From: Arthrobacter sp. S39 | Lineage (GTDB): Bacteria > Actinomycetota > Actinomycetes > Actinomycetales > Micrococcaceae | NCBI RefSeq assembly: GCF_004320525.1 | Contig: NZ_SIHX01000014.1 | Span: 28,737 to 92,736 of the forward strand | Length of the DNA stretch: 64,000 nt | Direction of reading: 5' to 3' | In this document: in pieces, positions 50,269 through 59,192 of the stretch | Position numbering within the stretch: the first letter of the stretch is position 1 | How the letters are laid out: every line of letters starts with the position of its first letter | Made by a program: the position numbers and the translations under genes | The notes under the pieces: generated by a model | Told to the model about the DNA's origin: nothing | Database searches by the model: none | Seen by the model: the letters and a program-made list of their open reading frames with translations, nothing else

Positions 50269-51398
50269 TGAGTGCGCCCGCCGTCGAAGCCGTCCGGACC
50301 GCGCCGCGCATCACCGGACTCACCACCCGCCTCCTGACTGTGCCGCTGAGGCGCAGCTGGGGAGCGGATGCGCCGGAAAACCATGTGATCGTTACGGAGA
50401 TCCAGACGGACGACGGCGGAGCGGGGCACGGTTTTTCCTGGACGCCCACCATCGGCCCGCAGGCCGTCAAGGCCCTCCTCGACTACGACATCGCACCTTT
50501 CGTTACGGGGCTGTCCGCCAATCCCGAGACGGTATGGGACGCATTGTGGAAGCGGCTGCATGAGGCCGGCGGCGGGGGACTGACCACCATCGCGATGGCC
50601 GGCGTCGACCTCGCCCTCTGGGACCTCCAAGGCCGCCGCGCGCAGACGTCCGTCACCGGACTGCTCGGCCAGCGGCAGGAGTCCGCGGAGGTGTACGGTT
50701 CCGGCGTGAACCTGCACTACACGCTGGAGGAGCTGGTGGCCCAGACCGAACGCTGGGTCGCCGCCGGGCACAAGGCAGTCAAGATCAAGGTGGGCAAGCC
50801 CGACATCCGCGAGGACGCCGAGCGTGTGGCGGCCGTCCGGTCCGTGCTCGGCCCGGACCGCAAGCTCATGATCGACGCCAACCAGCGCTGGGACCTGCCC
50901 ACCACTTTCAAAGCCTTGGACGTCCTGGCGGAGTACGGGCTGGAGTGGCTCGAAGAGCCCATCCGCGCGGACGACCTCTGGGCCTACCGCAGGCTCCGGA
51001 AGCAGTCACCCGTGCCCATCGCCCTGGGCGAAAACCTGCACACCATCTTCCGCTTCCGCGATTTCATTGAGGCGGAGGCGGTGGACATCATCCAGCCCAA
51101 CATCATCCGGGTCGGCGGCATCACGCCGTTCCGGCGGATTGTGGAGCTGGCCCGGACGAACAGCATCCGCGTGATGCCGCACCTGCTGCCGGAGCTGTCC
51201 GGGCAGCTGGCGCTTACGCTGGCGGAGCCAACGCTGGTGGAGGACGTGGAGGACGCGTCCTTCGAGCAGCTGGGCATCCTGGCCGGGCCGTCGCCGGTCC
51301 GCTTCAGCAACAGCCGCCTGACCCTCACGGACCAGCCCGGACTGGGCTTCCGCTTCACGGACACACCCGCAGACACGACGAACAGGACCTTCCAGTGA
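50268..51398 (+). CDS. mandelate racemase/muconate lactonising family sugar-acid dehydratase
   Basis: 376 aa, enolase superfamily. Visible catalytic set: KxK in AVKIKVGKPD, metal ligands in LMIDANQRW, WLEEPIRADD and IALGENLHTI, and the general base His in VMPHLLPELSG. This is the MR-subgroup arrangement expected for glucarate/galactarate/aldonate dehydratases or cycloisomerases. In this operon it would form the 5-dehydro-4-deoxy intermediate used by the neighbouring enzyme. Confidence 0.9.
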   Translation: MSAPAVEAVRTAPRITGLTTRLLTVPLRRSWGADAPENHVIVTEIQTDDGGAGHGFSWTPTIGPQAVKALLDYDIAPFVTGLSANPETVWDALWKRLHEAGGGGLTTIAMAGVDLALWDLQGRRAQTSVTGLLGQRQESAEVYGSGVNLHYTLEELVAQTERWVAAGHKAVKIKVGKPDIREDAERVAAVRSVLGPDRKLMIDANQRWDLPTTFKALDVLAEYGLEWLEEPIRADDLWAYRRLRKQSPVPIALGENLHTIFRFRDFIEAEAVDIIQPNIIRVGGITPFRRIVELARTNSIRVMPHLLPELSGQLALTLAEPTLVEDVEDASFEQLGILAGPSPVRFSNSRLTLTDQPGLGFRFTDTPADTTNRTFQ

Positions 51399-52846
51399 CA
51401 ACTGCAACCCTTTCACTTTCCGAGCTCACGGCTGCCGCCACCCGCGCCGCCGCCGTCGCGGCCGCCGCGTCGGACGCCGAGCGCGCCGGCTGGCTCAACG
51501 CCGTCGCCGACGCACTGGACGCCAACGTCACCGAACTGGTGGAGATCGCCGATTCGGAGACCAGCCTTGGCAGCGTCAGGCTGACCGGCGAGGTGGCCCG
51601 CACGTCCGGGCAGCTGCGGCTGTTCGCCCGCGTGATCACCGAAGGCTCCTACCTTGAAGCCGTGATCGACCACGCGGACCCGTCCGCCACGCCGCCGAAG
51701 CCGGACCTGCGCCGCATCCTCCGCCCGATCGGTCCGGTTGCCGTCTTCTCCGCCTCCAACTTCCCGTTCGCGTTCTCGGTGGCCGGCGGCGACACCGCGT
51801 CCGCCCTGGCCGTGGGCTCATCCGTGATCGTCAAGGCCCACTCGGGCCACCTGAAGCTGTCCGAACGGACGGCCGAGGTGGTCACCGAAGCACTGCGTAG
51901 CGCCGGAGCCCCGGAAGGCCTGTTCGCGCTGGTCAGCGGCCGCGAGGTGGGAACTGCCCTGGTGCAGGACCCCGCCATCAAGGCCGTGGGCTTCACCGGA
52001 TCCATCCCCGGCGGCCGGGCGCTGTTTGACCTCGCGGTCTCCCGTCCCGACCCCATCCCGTTCTACGGCGAGCTGGGCAGCCTGAACCCGGTGGTCATCA
52101 CCGCGGCCGCCCTGGCCGAGCGTTCCGGCCAGCTCGCGGCGGGCCTCGCAGCCTCGTTCACCATGGGAGCCGGCCAGTTCTGCACGAAGCCCGGCCTCGT
52201 CTTCATCCCGGCAGGCACCGGCTTCGCCGCCGAACTGGCCGAGGCAAGCAAGGACAAGCCGACGGCGGCCATGCTCACCAGCCGGATCTCCGACGCCTAC
52301 CCCGACGGCCTGCGGAGCGTGGCTTCGCTGCCCGACGTGACCATCGTCAGCGGCACCGCAGACCAGGACGCCACCCGCGACGGCGCCGCACCCGTGGTGT
52401 TCTCCACCTCCGCCGCCAACGTCCTGGAACGCCCGGACGAGCTGCTGGAGGAGTGCTTCGGCCCCACCACACTGCTGATCGAATACACGGACCAGGAACA
52501 ACTCTCCGCTGTCCTGGCCAAGGTTCCCGGCAGCCTGACCGCCACCGTCCATGCCCAGCCGGGCGAGGACGTCGCGGACCTTGTGGAGCAGCTGTCAGGC
52601 CTCGCCGGCCGGGTCCTGTTCGACGGCTGGCCCACGGGCGTGGCAGTGAACTGGGCCCAGCAGCACGGTGGCCCGTACCCGGCCACCACGTCCCTGTTCA
52701 CTTCGGTGGGCGCGACGGCGGTCCGCCGCTTCCAGCGTCCCGTCGCCTACCAGGATGCCCCGGAAACGGTGCTGCACCCCGCACTGCGCGAAAGCAACCC
52801 GCTTGGCATCCCGCGCCGCGTGGACGGCGAACTCCGCCTCCCCTAG
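51395..52846 (+). CDS. aldehyde dehydrogenase, 2-oxoglutarate semialdehyde type
   Basis: 483 aa. Catalytic Cys in GAGQFCTKPG and Glu in YGELGSLNPV; the nucleotide region has VFSASNFPFAFSVAGGDTAS. This short form with SNFPFAFS is characteristic of ketoglutarate-semialdehyde dehydrogenases. It would finish the oxidative sugar-acid route by giving 2-oxoglutarate. GTG start overlaps the upstream stop by 4 bp. Last gene of the operon. Confidence 0.9.
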   Translation: MTTATLSLSELTAAATRAAAVAAAASDAERAGWLNAVADALDANVTELVEIADSETSLGSVRLTGEVARTSGQLRLFARVITEGSYLEAVIDHADPSATPPKPDLRRILRPIGPVAVFSASNFPFAFSVAGGDTASALAVGSSVIVKAHSGHLKLSERTAEVVTEALRSAGAPEGLFALVSGREVGTALVQDPAIKAVGFTGSIPGGRALFDLAVSRPDPIPFYGELGSLNPVVITAAALAERSGQLAAGLAASFTMGAGQFCTKPGLVFIPAGTGFAAELAEASKDKPTAAMLTSRISDAYPDGLRSVASLPDVTIVSGTADQDATRDGAAPVVFSTSAANVLERPDELLEECFGPTTLLIEYTDQEQLSAVLAKVPGSLTATVHAQPGEDVADLVEQLSGLAGRVLFDGWPTGVAVNWAQQHGGPYPATTSLFTSVGATAVRRFQRPVAYQDAPETVLHPALRESNPLGIPRRVDGELRLP

Positions 52847-52875
52847 CGACCCTCTCTCACTTGATGTCGCTTTAA

Positions 52876-52927
52876 CCGAAACGCTCTATCACTTTCTTTA
52901 GGAGAGTGATAGAGCGTTGCGGTTTAA
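52876..52927. terminator. bidirectional terminator between converging catabolic operons
   Basis: A long hairpin with a perfect 14-bp core: AACGCTCTATCACT pairs with AGTGATAGAGCGTT around an 11-nt loop. It extends to about 23 bp with two mismatches (TTTAACCG side pairing with CGGTTTAA). It lies about 30 bp after the dehydrogenase stop and about 210 bp beyond the stop of the opposing operon. Confidence 0.82.
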
Positions 52928-52961
52928 GCGGCAGGACGTCCAGTGCCCGGCTCGGCCGGCG

Positions 52962-53065
52962 GGCGTCACGCAGCGCACGTTTTGGGGAACCGGACGACGG
53001 CGGCGGCCCGGTTTGGCGGGGGAGTGGCACTTTCGGTGGGCCTAAGGGCTGCCCTGCGTGACGCC
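52962..53065. other. second inverted repeat in the convergent gap
   Basis: GGCGTCACGCAG (52962-52973) is perfectly complementary to CTGCGTGACGCC (53054-53065). No gene is seen between 52847 and 53134. The 80-nt separation argues against a simple terminator. Confidence 0.4.
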
Positions 53066-53134
53066 GTCGTACGTCCAGCCAAGACGCTCCCTCACATGAC
53101 GCCCTCGGCGGGGCGACGCGTGAGAGCGTTTGGC

Positions 53135-54277
53135 CTAGAGCTGCAGGGTGACCGGGCGCTTGAGGCCGTTCACGGTGGTGGTGGGCCAGCGGTCGTCAAC
53201 GGTCAGGACTTTTACGCCCGACTCCGTGAGCTGGACCGTGTCCTCGATCTTCACGCCCGGCCCGGACGGGTTCCAGGTGAACGGCTGGTTGAGCACCACG
53301 GCGTCGGTGGCGGCCGCAGTGACGCGCGGATCCCGCCCGGCATAGCCCGCCGGTCCGCCCTGGTGGTGCTGCTCCCACTGCTCCGCGCCGAAGCCGTGGC
53401 GGACGTAGGCCGCCTTGATCTCGCCGAAGATGCGGTCCAGCCGGGCGCCGGGGATCGTCGCGTCGAAGATGTCCGCCTCTACGCCGGCAATCCGGGACTC
53501 GGCGTCGAGCTCTTCGGGAGTGCCGGCGTCGAACCTCACCCAGCGGGTGATGTTGGCTACCAGGCCGTCCCGGCGGGCGCACACCACAGCCATGGCGCGG
53601 CGGCCGAGCGGGGCGTGCGTGGCCAGAGGGTGGCGGAAGTCGCTGCGGGAACTGCCGTTGCACAGGAGCACCAAAGGTTCCGCGCCTGCGGCAACCACGC
53701 GGCCGGCGAGGGCGGACACGAGTTCGAACTCGGTGGTGTCCGGCCGGGCGGTGGACAGCACGTCGGTCATGATGCCCGCCAGTTCCGCGCTGAGGTGCGC
53801 GTAGCGGGCGCTCTCGGCCGGGAGCAGCTGCTGCCGGGCGGCCCTCAGCTCGGTGGCCGCCGCGGCTTCTGCCAGCGGGGTGCCGGAAGAATGTCCGACG
53901 GCGGCAGCGGCCTCGTGCAGGTTCCCGTACCAGGGCACGGTGTGCAGGGAGACGCCGGCGGGGAGCTCCTCGGCCGACATCCGTCCGGCCTCGTTGTTGA
54001 ACGTGGCCAGGTGGTCGCCGTCCCGGTCCACGAGCAGCGCGGCGATGGGGTCGCCCGCCAGGCTGATGTGCACCCGGCTGCCGTCCAGGTACCAGGTCAG
54101 GGCGGTGTGGGTGGTCAGCAGCAGGGAGTCGTGCCCTTTGGCGTCCAGGATCTCCAAAACGCGGTGCCGCTTTACCTCGCGGTCTGCCGTGGAGGCGGGC
54201 GCTGTCCGTTCTACGGCGGATTCCGCGCCGGTTGGCGGCGTCCCGAGTGGTGCTGGTGTGGTGGTGGCCTGGCTCAT
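53135..54277 (-). CDS. M24 (pita-bread) fold protein, probably catalytically inactive
   Basis: 380 aa with an N-terminal creatinase-like domain and a C-terminal M24 domain. The usual metal ligands are not recognisable. The second ligand position reads ANITRWVRFD without Asp, the His motif reads EQHHQGGPAGYAGRD, and only IEDTVQLTESG resembles a ligand-bearing segment. An aminopeptidase P or creatinase-type activity is therefore doubtful. It overlaps the upstream Gfo/Idh-DUF6807 gene by 4 bp and is last in that operon. Role in sugar-acid use is unknown. Confidence 0.82.
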   Translation of the reverse strand: MSQATTTPAPLGTPPTGAESAVERTAPASTADREVKRHRVLEILDAKGHDSLLLTTHTALTWYLDGSRVHISLAGDPIAALLVDRDGDHLATFNNEAGRMSAEELPAGVSLHTVPWYGNLHEAAAAVGHSSGTPLAEAAAATELRAARQQLLPAESARYAHLSAELAGIMTDVLSTARPDTTEFELVSALAGRVVAAGAEPLVLLCNGSSRSDFRHPLATHAPLGRRAMAVVCARRDGLVANITRWVRFDAGTPEELDAESRIAGVEADIFDATIPGARLDRIFGEIKAAYVRHGFGAEQWEQHHQGGPAGYAGRDPRVTAAATDAVVLNQPFTWNPSGPGVKIEDTVQLTESGVKVLTVDDRWPTTTVNGLKRPVTLQL

Positions 54278-56385
54278 GAGTTGTCCCCCTGCGACTTGAT
54301 CAATGTTTCGATGTCTTGCGTAGCCAAAATTCCGTCGGCGATGAACACCGTGACGCTGCGGCGCACCGGGATGCCGGGTTCAGCGATCACGGGGGCATCC
54401 CAGGCCAACGATTGGCCAACGCCCGGGTAGCCGTCCACGCGGACGAACCACGGGTCCGTGGAGCCTTCCGAGGCGACAAACACCAGCGTGGCGGCGCCGC
54501 TGGCGGCACTGTCTCCCGTGCCGCCGTCGTCCGTTCCTGCGCTGAAGCTGCCGGACCAGGCGAGCCACGGCGTGACGCTTCCGTGCACGGCGGCCTCGCC
54601 GGTGGAGGTTTCCCCGGCCACGCCGGGCGTCCACACCGTTGCCCCGGGGCATTCAGGAAGGCGCCAGAAGAAGCCGCCGTAACCGCCCTGGTGGCGGCCG
54701 TTGGAACCGGGGCTGCCCAGGCTCACCGGCTGATCGCCGGCGGGGGAGAGCGCAAAGTCAAGAGTGAGGCGCCAGGCGGAGGAGCCTGCTGCCGCCCACG
54801 TCCAGGTGCGCTGCTCGGTCAGGACGGGAGCGCCGTCGAGCCCGTTCCAGGACAGTGTCTCGGCCAGTTGGCCGTCCTGCTGTGAGGGTTCGCCCGTGCG
54901 GACGATGGTGCCGTGGTCCGGCCGCCAGACATATTCGCCGGCCGCGCGGGTGTAGGTGCGGCCGCCCCAGAAGTTGACGCCGTCCACATCCTGCAGGGCC
55001 ACGCCCACGCCCAGGTGCCACACGTGGTCCAGCGGCTGGTGGTCGGTGACAACTGTGCCCGCCAGCGTGCGGACGGGGTGGAGGTAGGGGCGGGGCGATG
55101 ATACGGCCCGGATGTGGCTGCCGTCCTGGTAGTCCGCCACGGCGTGCCCTGCAAGGTCGAAGGTCTGCACGGGCGGGAGGCTGCGGGCCCAGGGGACGCC
55201 GAGCTCGGCAAAGGTGGCCTGGGCCTTGGCCGCGCGTTCGATGAGTTCAGGGATGCCGTTGACGATGGGGTGGGTGTCGTCGCCGTCGCCCGCCCAGGTA
55301 ATGTGCGCAGCGGGAATCTCCTGCGGGTCCGGAGCCGTTCGGATGGCTTCCAGAACGGAGGTGAACGCGCCCGTGTCCGCCAGGGCGCACAACAGCGGAG
55401 CGCCGGCGCCGCGGGCCGCGAGCAGGTTCTCCAGCAGGTCGGTCCGCCCGAACGTCTCGCGGCGCTCGCCGGCGGGAGACGTGGTGACTACTTCGTCCTC
55501 GGTGTAGAAGAACGTGATCTCGCCCTTAGTGCCGTGAACGGTCACCGAGGGGCTCCGCTGCTCCGGGGCGCAGAGCGTCAAACCGCACAACAGGGTCTGC
55601 CCGGCTTCAGTACGCACGCGGATCACGGAGGTGTCGTCGCTCTGGGTGTCGTTGGCCCGGTAGAGGTCGGTCTCCACGGACGCGACGTCGGCCAGGGTGT
55701 GGGCGCCGGCCATGTGCAGTCCGGTGGCCACCGCATGCGCCAGCGCGTTGGTGGCTACGCCGTCCACCACGTCGGTGCCTTCGAGGCTGCGCTTGCCCGC
55801 CCAGCGGGACCGCTTGAAGTACCCCTTGGTCCGCAGCCACATGCCCTGTGCACTCAGGCCAAGGACATCGCCGATCTCACCGGAAGCGATCGACTCACGG
55901 ATCGCGGGCAGGGCGAGGGATCCCAGGCTCTGGAAGCCCACCTGGACGAGCTTCCCCGACACCTCAGCCGCAGCCAAAACCTCCTGGAACTGTGCCAGGG
56001 AGGCCACCGGGGGCTTTTCAACATAGACGTCGCATCCCGCCGCCAGTGCAGCAAGCGCCAGGGGCGCGTGCGTCTGGATGGGGGTGGCCAGGATGACCAC
56101 ATCAGGAGCCGTTCCCGAGGCCAGCAGCTCGTCCAGCGTAGTGAAGACGGCCACGGAACCGCCCAGCTTGCCGTCCTGCGGAGGATTGGGATCGGCAACG
56201 GCCACGAGTTCGACGGCGCCGGCCGCCTCCAGCCGGGAAAGGTTGGCCAGGTGCCGCTCGCCGAAGCCGTGGACACCCACCAGGGCAATCCGCGGACGGG
56301 CAGTCGGAGCCGTGGCCGGGCTGGTTCCCGCGGCAGAATGCGGTGCTGTGGTGTCTGGTGCCGCGAAGGCGGATTGCTGCGTCAT
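54274..56385 (-). CDS. Gfo/Idh/MocA oxidoreductase fused to a DUF6807 (PmoA-like) domain
   Basis: 703 aa. Start ATG 56385, GAGGA 8 nt upstream; upstream in-frame residues are rejected. Residues about 35-380 form the oxidoreductase: ARPRIALVGVHGFGERHLAN, then EKP in CDVYVEKPPVAS. Residues about 400-703 match DUF6807: HPVRTLAGTVVTDHQPLDHV, WHLGVGVALQDVDGVNFWGG and PWFVRVDGYPGVGQSL. The two domains are usually separate genes, so the fusion suggests successive steps on one substrate. 16 bp after the hydrolase gene. Confidence 0.85.
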   Translation of the reverse strand: MTQQSAFAAPDTTAPHSAAGTSPATAPTARPRIALVGVHGFGERHLANLSRLEAAGAVELVAVADPNPPQDGKLGGSVAVFTTLDELLASGTAPDVVILATPIQTHAPLALAALAAGCDVYVEKPPVASLAQFQEVLAAAEVSGKLVQVGFQSLGSLALPAIRESIASGEIGDVLGLSAQGMWLRTKGYFKRSRWAGKRSLEGTDVVDGVATNALAHAVATGLHMAGAHTLADVASVETDLYRANDTQSDDTSVIRVRTEAGQTLLCGLTLCAPEQRSPSVTVHGTKGEITFFYTEDEVVTTSPAGERRETFGRTDLLENLLAARGAGAPLLCALADTGAFTSVLEAIRTAPDPQEIPAAHITWAGDGDDTHPIVNGIPELIERAAKAQATFAELGVPWARSLPPVQTFDLAGHAVADYQDGSHIRAVSSPRPYLHPVRTLAGTVVTDHQPLDHVWHLGVGVALQDVDGVNFWGGRTYTRAAGEYVWRPDHGTIVRTGEPSQQDGQLAETLSWNGLDGAPVLTEQRTWTWAAAGSSAWRLTLDFALSPAGDQPVSLGSPGSNGRHQGGYGGFFWRLPECPGATVWTPGVAGETSTGEAAVHGSVTPWLAWSGSFSAGTDDGGTGDSAASGAATLVFVASEGSTDPWFVRVDGYPGVGQSLAWDAPVIAEPGIPVRRSVTVFIADGILATQDIETLIKSQGDNS

Positions 56386-56401
56386 CGATGGTCCTCGGTG
56401 C

Positions 56402-57571
56402 CTATGGAGTGGAAAGGGGTGAGTGGTGGTGGACCGCGGGGCTTCCGGCGCCCAGCGCCCTGGAAAGGTAGCTGATGGCTTCATTTTGCATTTCTGCGGT
56501 GAAGACGTGCCCGCCCGGCCAGAAGGTTCCGGTGTAGGAGCCGGCCAGGTGGATCGACTCCAGGATCCGGTGGGCTTCGCGCATGCCGTCCTCGGGAAAG
56601 AGCTGGTCCGCCAAGGCGTACTGCACCAGGAATCCGTCGGCGCCCGAGGTAGCCGTGAGCTCCGGCCAGTCGCCCAGTTTCCAGAGCCCTGGCGTCTGGA
56701 GCAGCCAGGAATGGGCGTCGAGGTAAGCGGGCAGGAGGGAGCCGAACGTGGCCATCATGCAGGTCACCACGTAGCTCTTGATCTCCGGGCTCAGGGCCGC
56801 CAGCGTGAGGGACCGGCCGCCGCCGCCGGAGAAGCCGATGCAGCCCAGCCGCGCCGGATCCACGCCGGGAAGTGAGCCGAGGATGTCCAGTGCCGCGAGG
56901 TCGTCATGGGCCACCATCCCGGCCATGCTGGTGCCGAGCAGGCCAGCCGCCTTGGCTACGGTGTCCTCGTGGAAACCGGCAGCGGCGTTGTACAGGTCCG
57001 CATCGGTAGGTTCGACGCCGTCCTCCCGCCACTGCGACTTCCTTGCCTCCAGCGCGGAGGCAGTCCGCCACGGCGGCACGGAGAGGTCGAAGCGGCGGCT
57101 GCCCCAGGCAAACGTGTCATGGGCCAGCACGGCAAAGCCGGCCCGGGCCACCTCGGTGGCGAGGGCCAGCCCATCGTAATGGCCGGCCCTGGCAGCCGCG
57201 GCGGAGGGGTGGGACTGCGGAAGTTCCACGAGCCGGTCTGCTCCGCCAAACTTGTTTCCGCCGTGGCAGTGCAGCGCAAGGACGCCCGGCAGCGGCCCGG
57301 AAGTTCCGGCCGGGCGCACGAGCCAGCCAGTGGTGCGCGGGCCGAAGCCCAACTGCCAGCTGAGCTGGGAGGTGGTGACGCCGTCGTACGTTTCCGCCCA
57401 GTGGACGGTGACGTCCGGCCGGGTGACGGCTGCCGGAACGCCCAGGGCATCCGCGAGGTCCTGCGCTGCCGCGGTGGCTGCCTGGTGGCGGGGCCGGTTC
57501 CGGACATAGCCGGGCCAGTCCTCATACCCGGCGATCGCGCTGGGCCGCGTGGGCTCGTGTGGTGTATTCAC
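56402..57571 (-). CDS. alpha/beta hydrolase (acetyl-xylan esterase / dienelactone hydrolase-like)
   Basis: 389 aa, no signal peptide, so intracellular. Nucleophile elbow LGCIGFSGGGGRS, acid Asp in YALADQLFPEDG, and His in WPGGHVFTAEM. LALHCHGGNKFGG forms the oxyanion region. Likely removes an acyl or methyl ester from the imported sugar compound. Lies 43 bp after the binding-protein gene and is expected in the same transcript. Confidence 0.86.
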   Translation of the reverse strand: MNTPHEPTRPSAIAGYEDWPGYVRNRPRHQAATAAAQDLADALGVPAAVTRPDVTVHWAETYDGVTTSQLSWQLGFGPRTTGWLVRPAGTSGPLPGVLALHCHGGNKFGGADRLVELPQSHPSAAAARAGHYDGLALATEVARAGFAVLAHDTFAWGSRRFDLSVPPWRTASALEARKSQWREDGVEPTDADLYNAAAGFHEDTVAKAAGLLGTSMAGMVAHDDLAALDILGSLPGVDPARLGCIGFSGGGGRSLTLAALSPEIKSYVVTCMMATFGSLLPAYLDAHSWLLQTPGLWKLGDWPELTATSGADGFLVQYALADQLFPEDGMREAHRILESIHLAGSYTGTFWPGGHVFTAEMQNEAISYLSRALGAGSPAVHHHSPLSTP

Positions 57572-57614
57572 TGGCCTGCCTGTGTTGGAAGGGGGTTGTC
57601 GGCGTCGCTGCAGG

Positions 57615-58910
57615 TCAGCCCAGGTTCTGGTTGACCTCGGAAATCATGCCCTTTGCCGCGTCACGCGGGGAGACCTTTCCGAAGAGTACATCCGTGTTGT
57701 ATCGGTTCAAAACCTCCAGCGAGGACGATGATCCGGCGGGGAACGGCTTCGGAGCTGCAATCTTGAGCTCGGCGATGCGGTCCAGGTAGGCGGCTTCCTT
57801 TTGCTGGGAATCCTTCAGGAGCGGGGTGATGCCGGCCTTCAGTTCGGTGTTGGCAGGCATGCCCCGGTCACTCTTGATCTTCTTGGCTGCGTCCAAGTTG
57901 TTTACGAGGTAGTTGATGAAGAGGGCGGCTTCCTTGGGCTGGGAAGACTTGGAGGAGATGGCGTACTCCATGGAGGACCGCAGCCACGCGCCGGGCTCCT
58001 TGCTTTCGCCGGGCATCTTCATCATGACCAGGGGAGAACCCGAGTAGGAGGTCATCTGGTTGCTCCAGGAGATCTTCATGGCCTGCTTGCCCTGGCCCAT
58101 CAGGGTCAGTTCAGGCTGGGCGGAGCCGTCTTCCACGGTCTGGGATGCCGATGGTGCCCCGCCGGTTTCCATCAGCTTCTTGTTCAGTTCGAACCATTTC
58201 GTCAGGGTGTCTTCGCTGATGCCCATCTTCTTGCCGTCTTCGGCGTACAGGTCCTCGCCGTTCTGGCGGGCCCAGACTGCCAGGAAGGAATCGTTGGCCA
58301 TGGGGGTGGTGCCGAAAGTTCCCTGCGGGGACTTCTTCGTGATTTCCGCGGCGATGTCCGCAAAGTCGTCCCAGGTCCAGGTCTCGTCGTCCGGGAGTTT
58401 CACCCCGGCTTTTTCGAAGACCACGGGATCGACGACCATGGACATCGAGTTCACGCCGGCGGTGATGGTGTACTGCGTTCCGTCGATCTTGCCCAGGTCC
58501 ACGGTTCCCTCCGCGAACTTGGAGGTGTCCAGCTGGTCCTTGACCTTGGCCAGGTCCAGCAGCACGCCGCGGCTGGAGTATTCGCTCGGATACGAACCGC
58601 TCATGGCGAAGACGTCGGGGGTGGTGCCGCCGGCGATCTGGGTGGCCATCTTGTCCCAGTAGGAGCTGAATTCAGTGTTTTCGCCCTGAACCTTGATGGT
58701 GGGGTTGGCCGCTTCGAAGTCCTTGATGACTTCGAGTGTGGTCTTGGCACGGGAGTCGTTCCCCCACCAGGCGAACCGGAGGACCACAGGGTCCTCGACA
58801 GTTCCCACTTTTGCAGTTTGGCCGCCACCGCCGCAGCCGGTGAGAATCAGCGCCAGGGCCGCCGTGGCTCCGGCGATGCCCAGTGAAGACTTGTTGAGAC
58901 CAAACCGCAT
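57615..58910 (-). CDS. sugar ABC transporter substrate-binding lipoprotein
   Basis: 431 aa from ATG 58910 (AAGGGG 9 nt upstream); the longer frame runs through the operator and is rejected. Signal peptide with lipobox LTGCGGGG. Mature features: FAWWGNDSRAKTTLEVI, YWDKMATQIAGGTTPDV and SSRGVLLDLAKV. It resembles the binding protein at 61556. First gene of the minus-strand operon; its divergent neighbours are the permeases it should serve. The promoter carries the LacI-type operator. Confidence 0.93.
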   Translation of the reverse strand: MRFGLNKSSLGIAGATAALALILTGCGGGGQTAKVGTVEDPVVLRFAWWGNDSRAKTTLEVIKDFEAANPTIKVQGENTEFSSYWDKMATQIAGGTTPDVFAMSGSYPSEYSSRGVLLDLAKVKDQLDTSKFAEGTVDLGKIDGTQYTITAGVNSMSMVVDPVVFEKAGVKLPDDETWTWDDFADIAAEITKKSPQGTFGTTPMANDSFLAVWARQNGEDLYAEDGKKMGISEDTLTKWFELNKKLMETGGAPSASQTVEDGSAQPELTLMGQGKQAMKISWSNQMTSYSGSPLVMMKMPGESKEPGAWLRSSMEYAISSKSSQPKEAALFINYLVNNLDAAKKIKSDRGMPANTELKAGITPLLKDSQQKEAAYLDRIAELKIAAPKPFPAGSSSSLEVLNRYNTDVLFGKVSPRDAAKGMISEVNQNLG

Positions 58911-58947
58911 TGTTGTGCCCCTTAGGTGTTGAAGTATGGGTAGAGTG

Positions 58948-58975
58948 ATCCTAGGTACAGAAAACGCTTTCTCAA
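58948..58975 (-). promoter_or_regulatory. promoter of the binding-protein operon with LacI-type operator in the spacer
   Basis: Minus strand: -35 TTGAGA (58970-58975), 16-bp spacer, -10 TAGGAT (58948-58953). AGAAAACGCTTTCT (58959-58972) fills the spacer and overlaps the -35, identical to the operators at 46744/46820. Confidence 0.8.
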
Positions 58976-59002
58976 AAACTAACAAAGGGCTGTACAGGAG
59001 TC

Positions 59003-59018
59003 AAGAAACCGTTTACTT
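59003..59018. promoter_or_regulatory. possible second LacI-type site near the permease genes
   Basis: AAGAAACCGTTTACTT is an imperfect palindrome with central CG, 46 bp from the operator at 58959. It may control the plus-strand permease unit. Sequence differs enough that a second regulator is possible. Confidence 0.4.
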
Positions 59019-59192
59019 TGGTACGGAGCCGCTTTTTCATCGTCCCGCCGGGCGGCGGCAGATCCGGACCGCGGAAACAGCAACAACCGCTGCTTGCAGC
59101 ACCAGGGATCCGCCACCGGAGGCGGGACGCATCCAGATCGCCACGGCGATCAACCCCAGACGTGGAGGGCCACGATGACCAAAGGAGACCAC

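Noticed and set aside
52943..54430. 495-codon plus-strand open frame
   Set aside because: Antisense to the M24-fold gene and running through the terminator region.
59003..59018. Counting AAGAAACCGTTTACTT as a full member of the AGAAAACGCTTTCT regulon
   Set aside because: It shares the central CG and flanking A/T arms but differs at several positions; kept as a separate low-confidence site.
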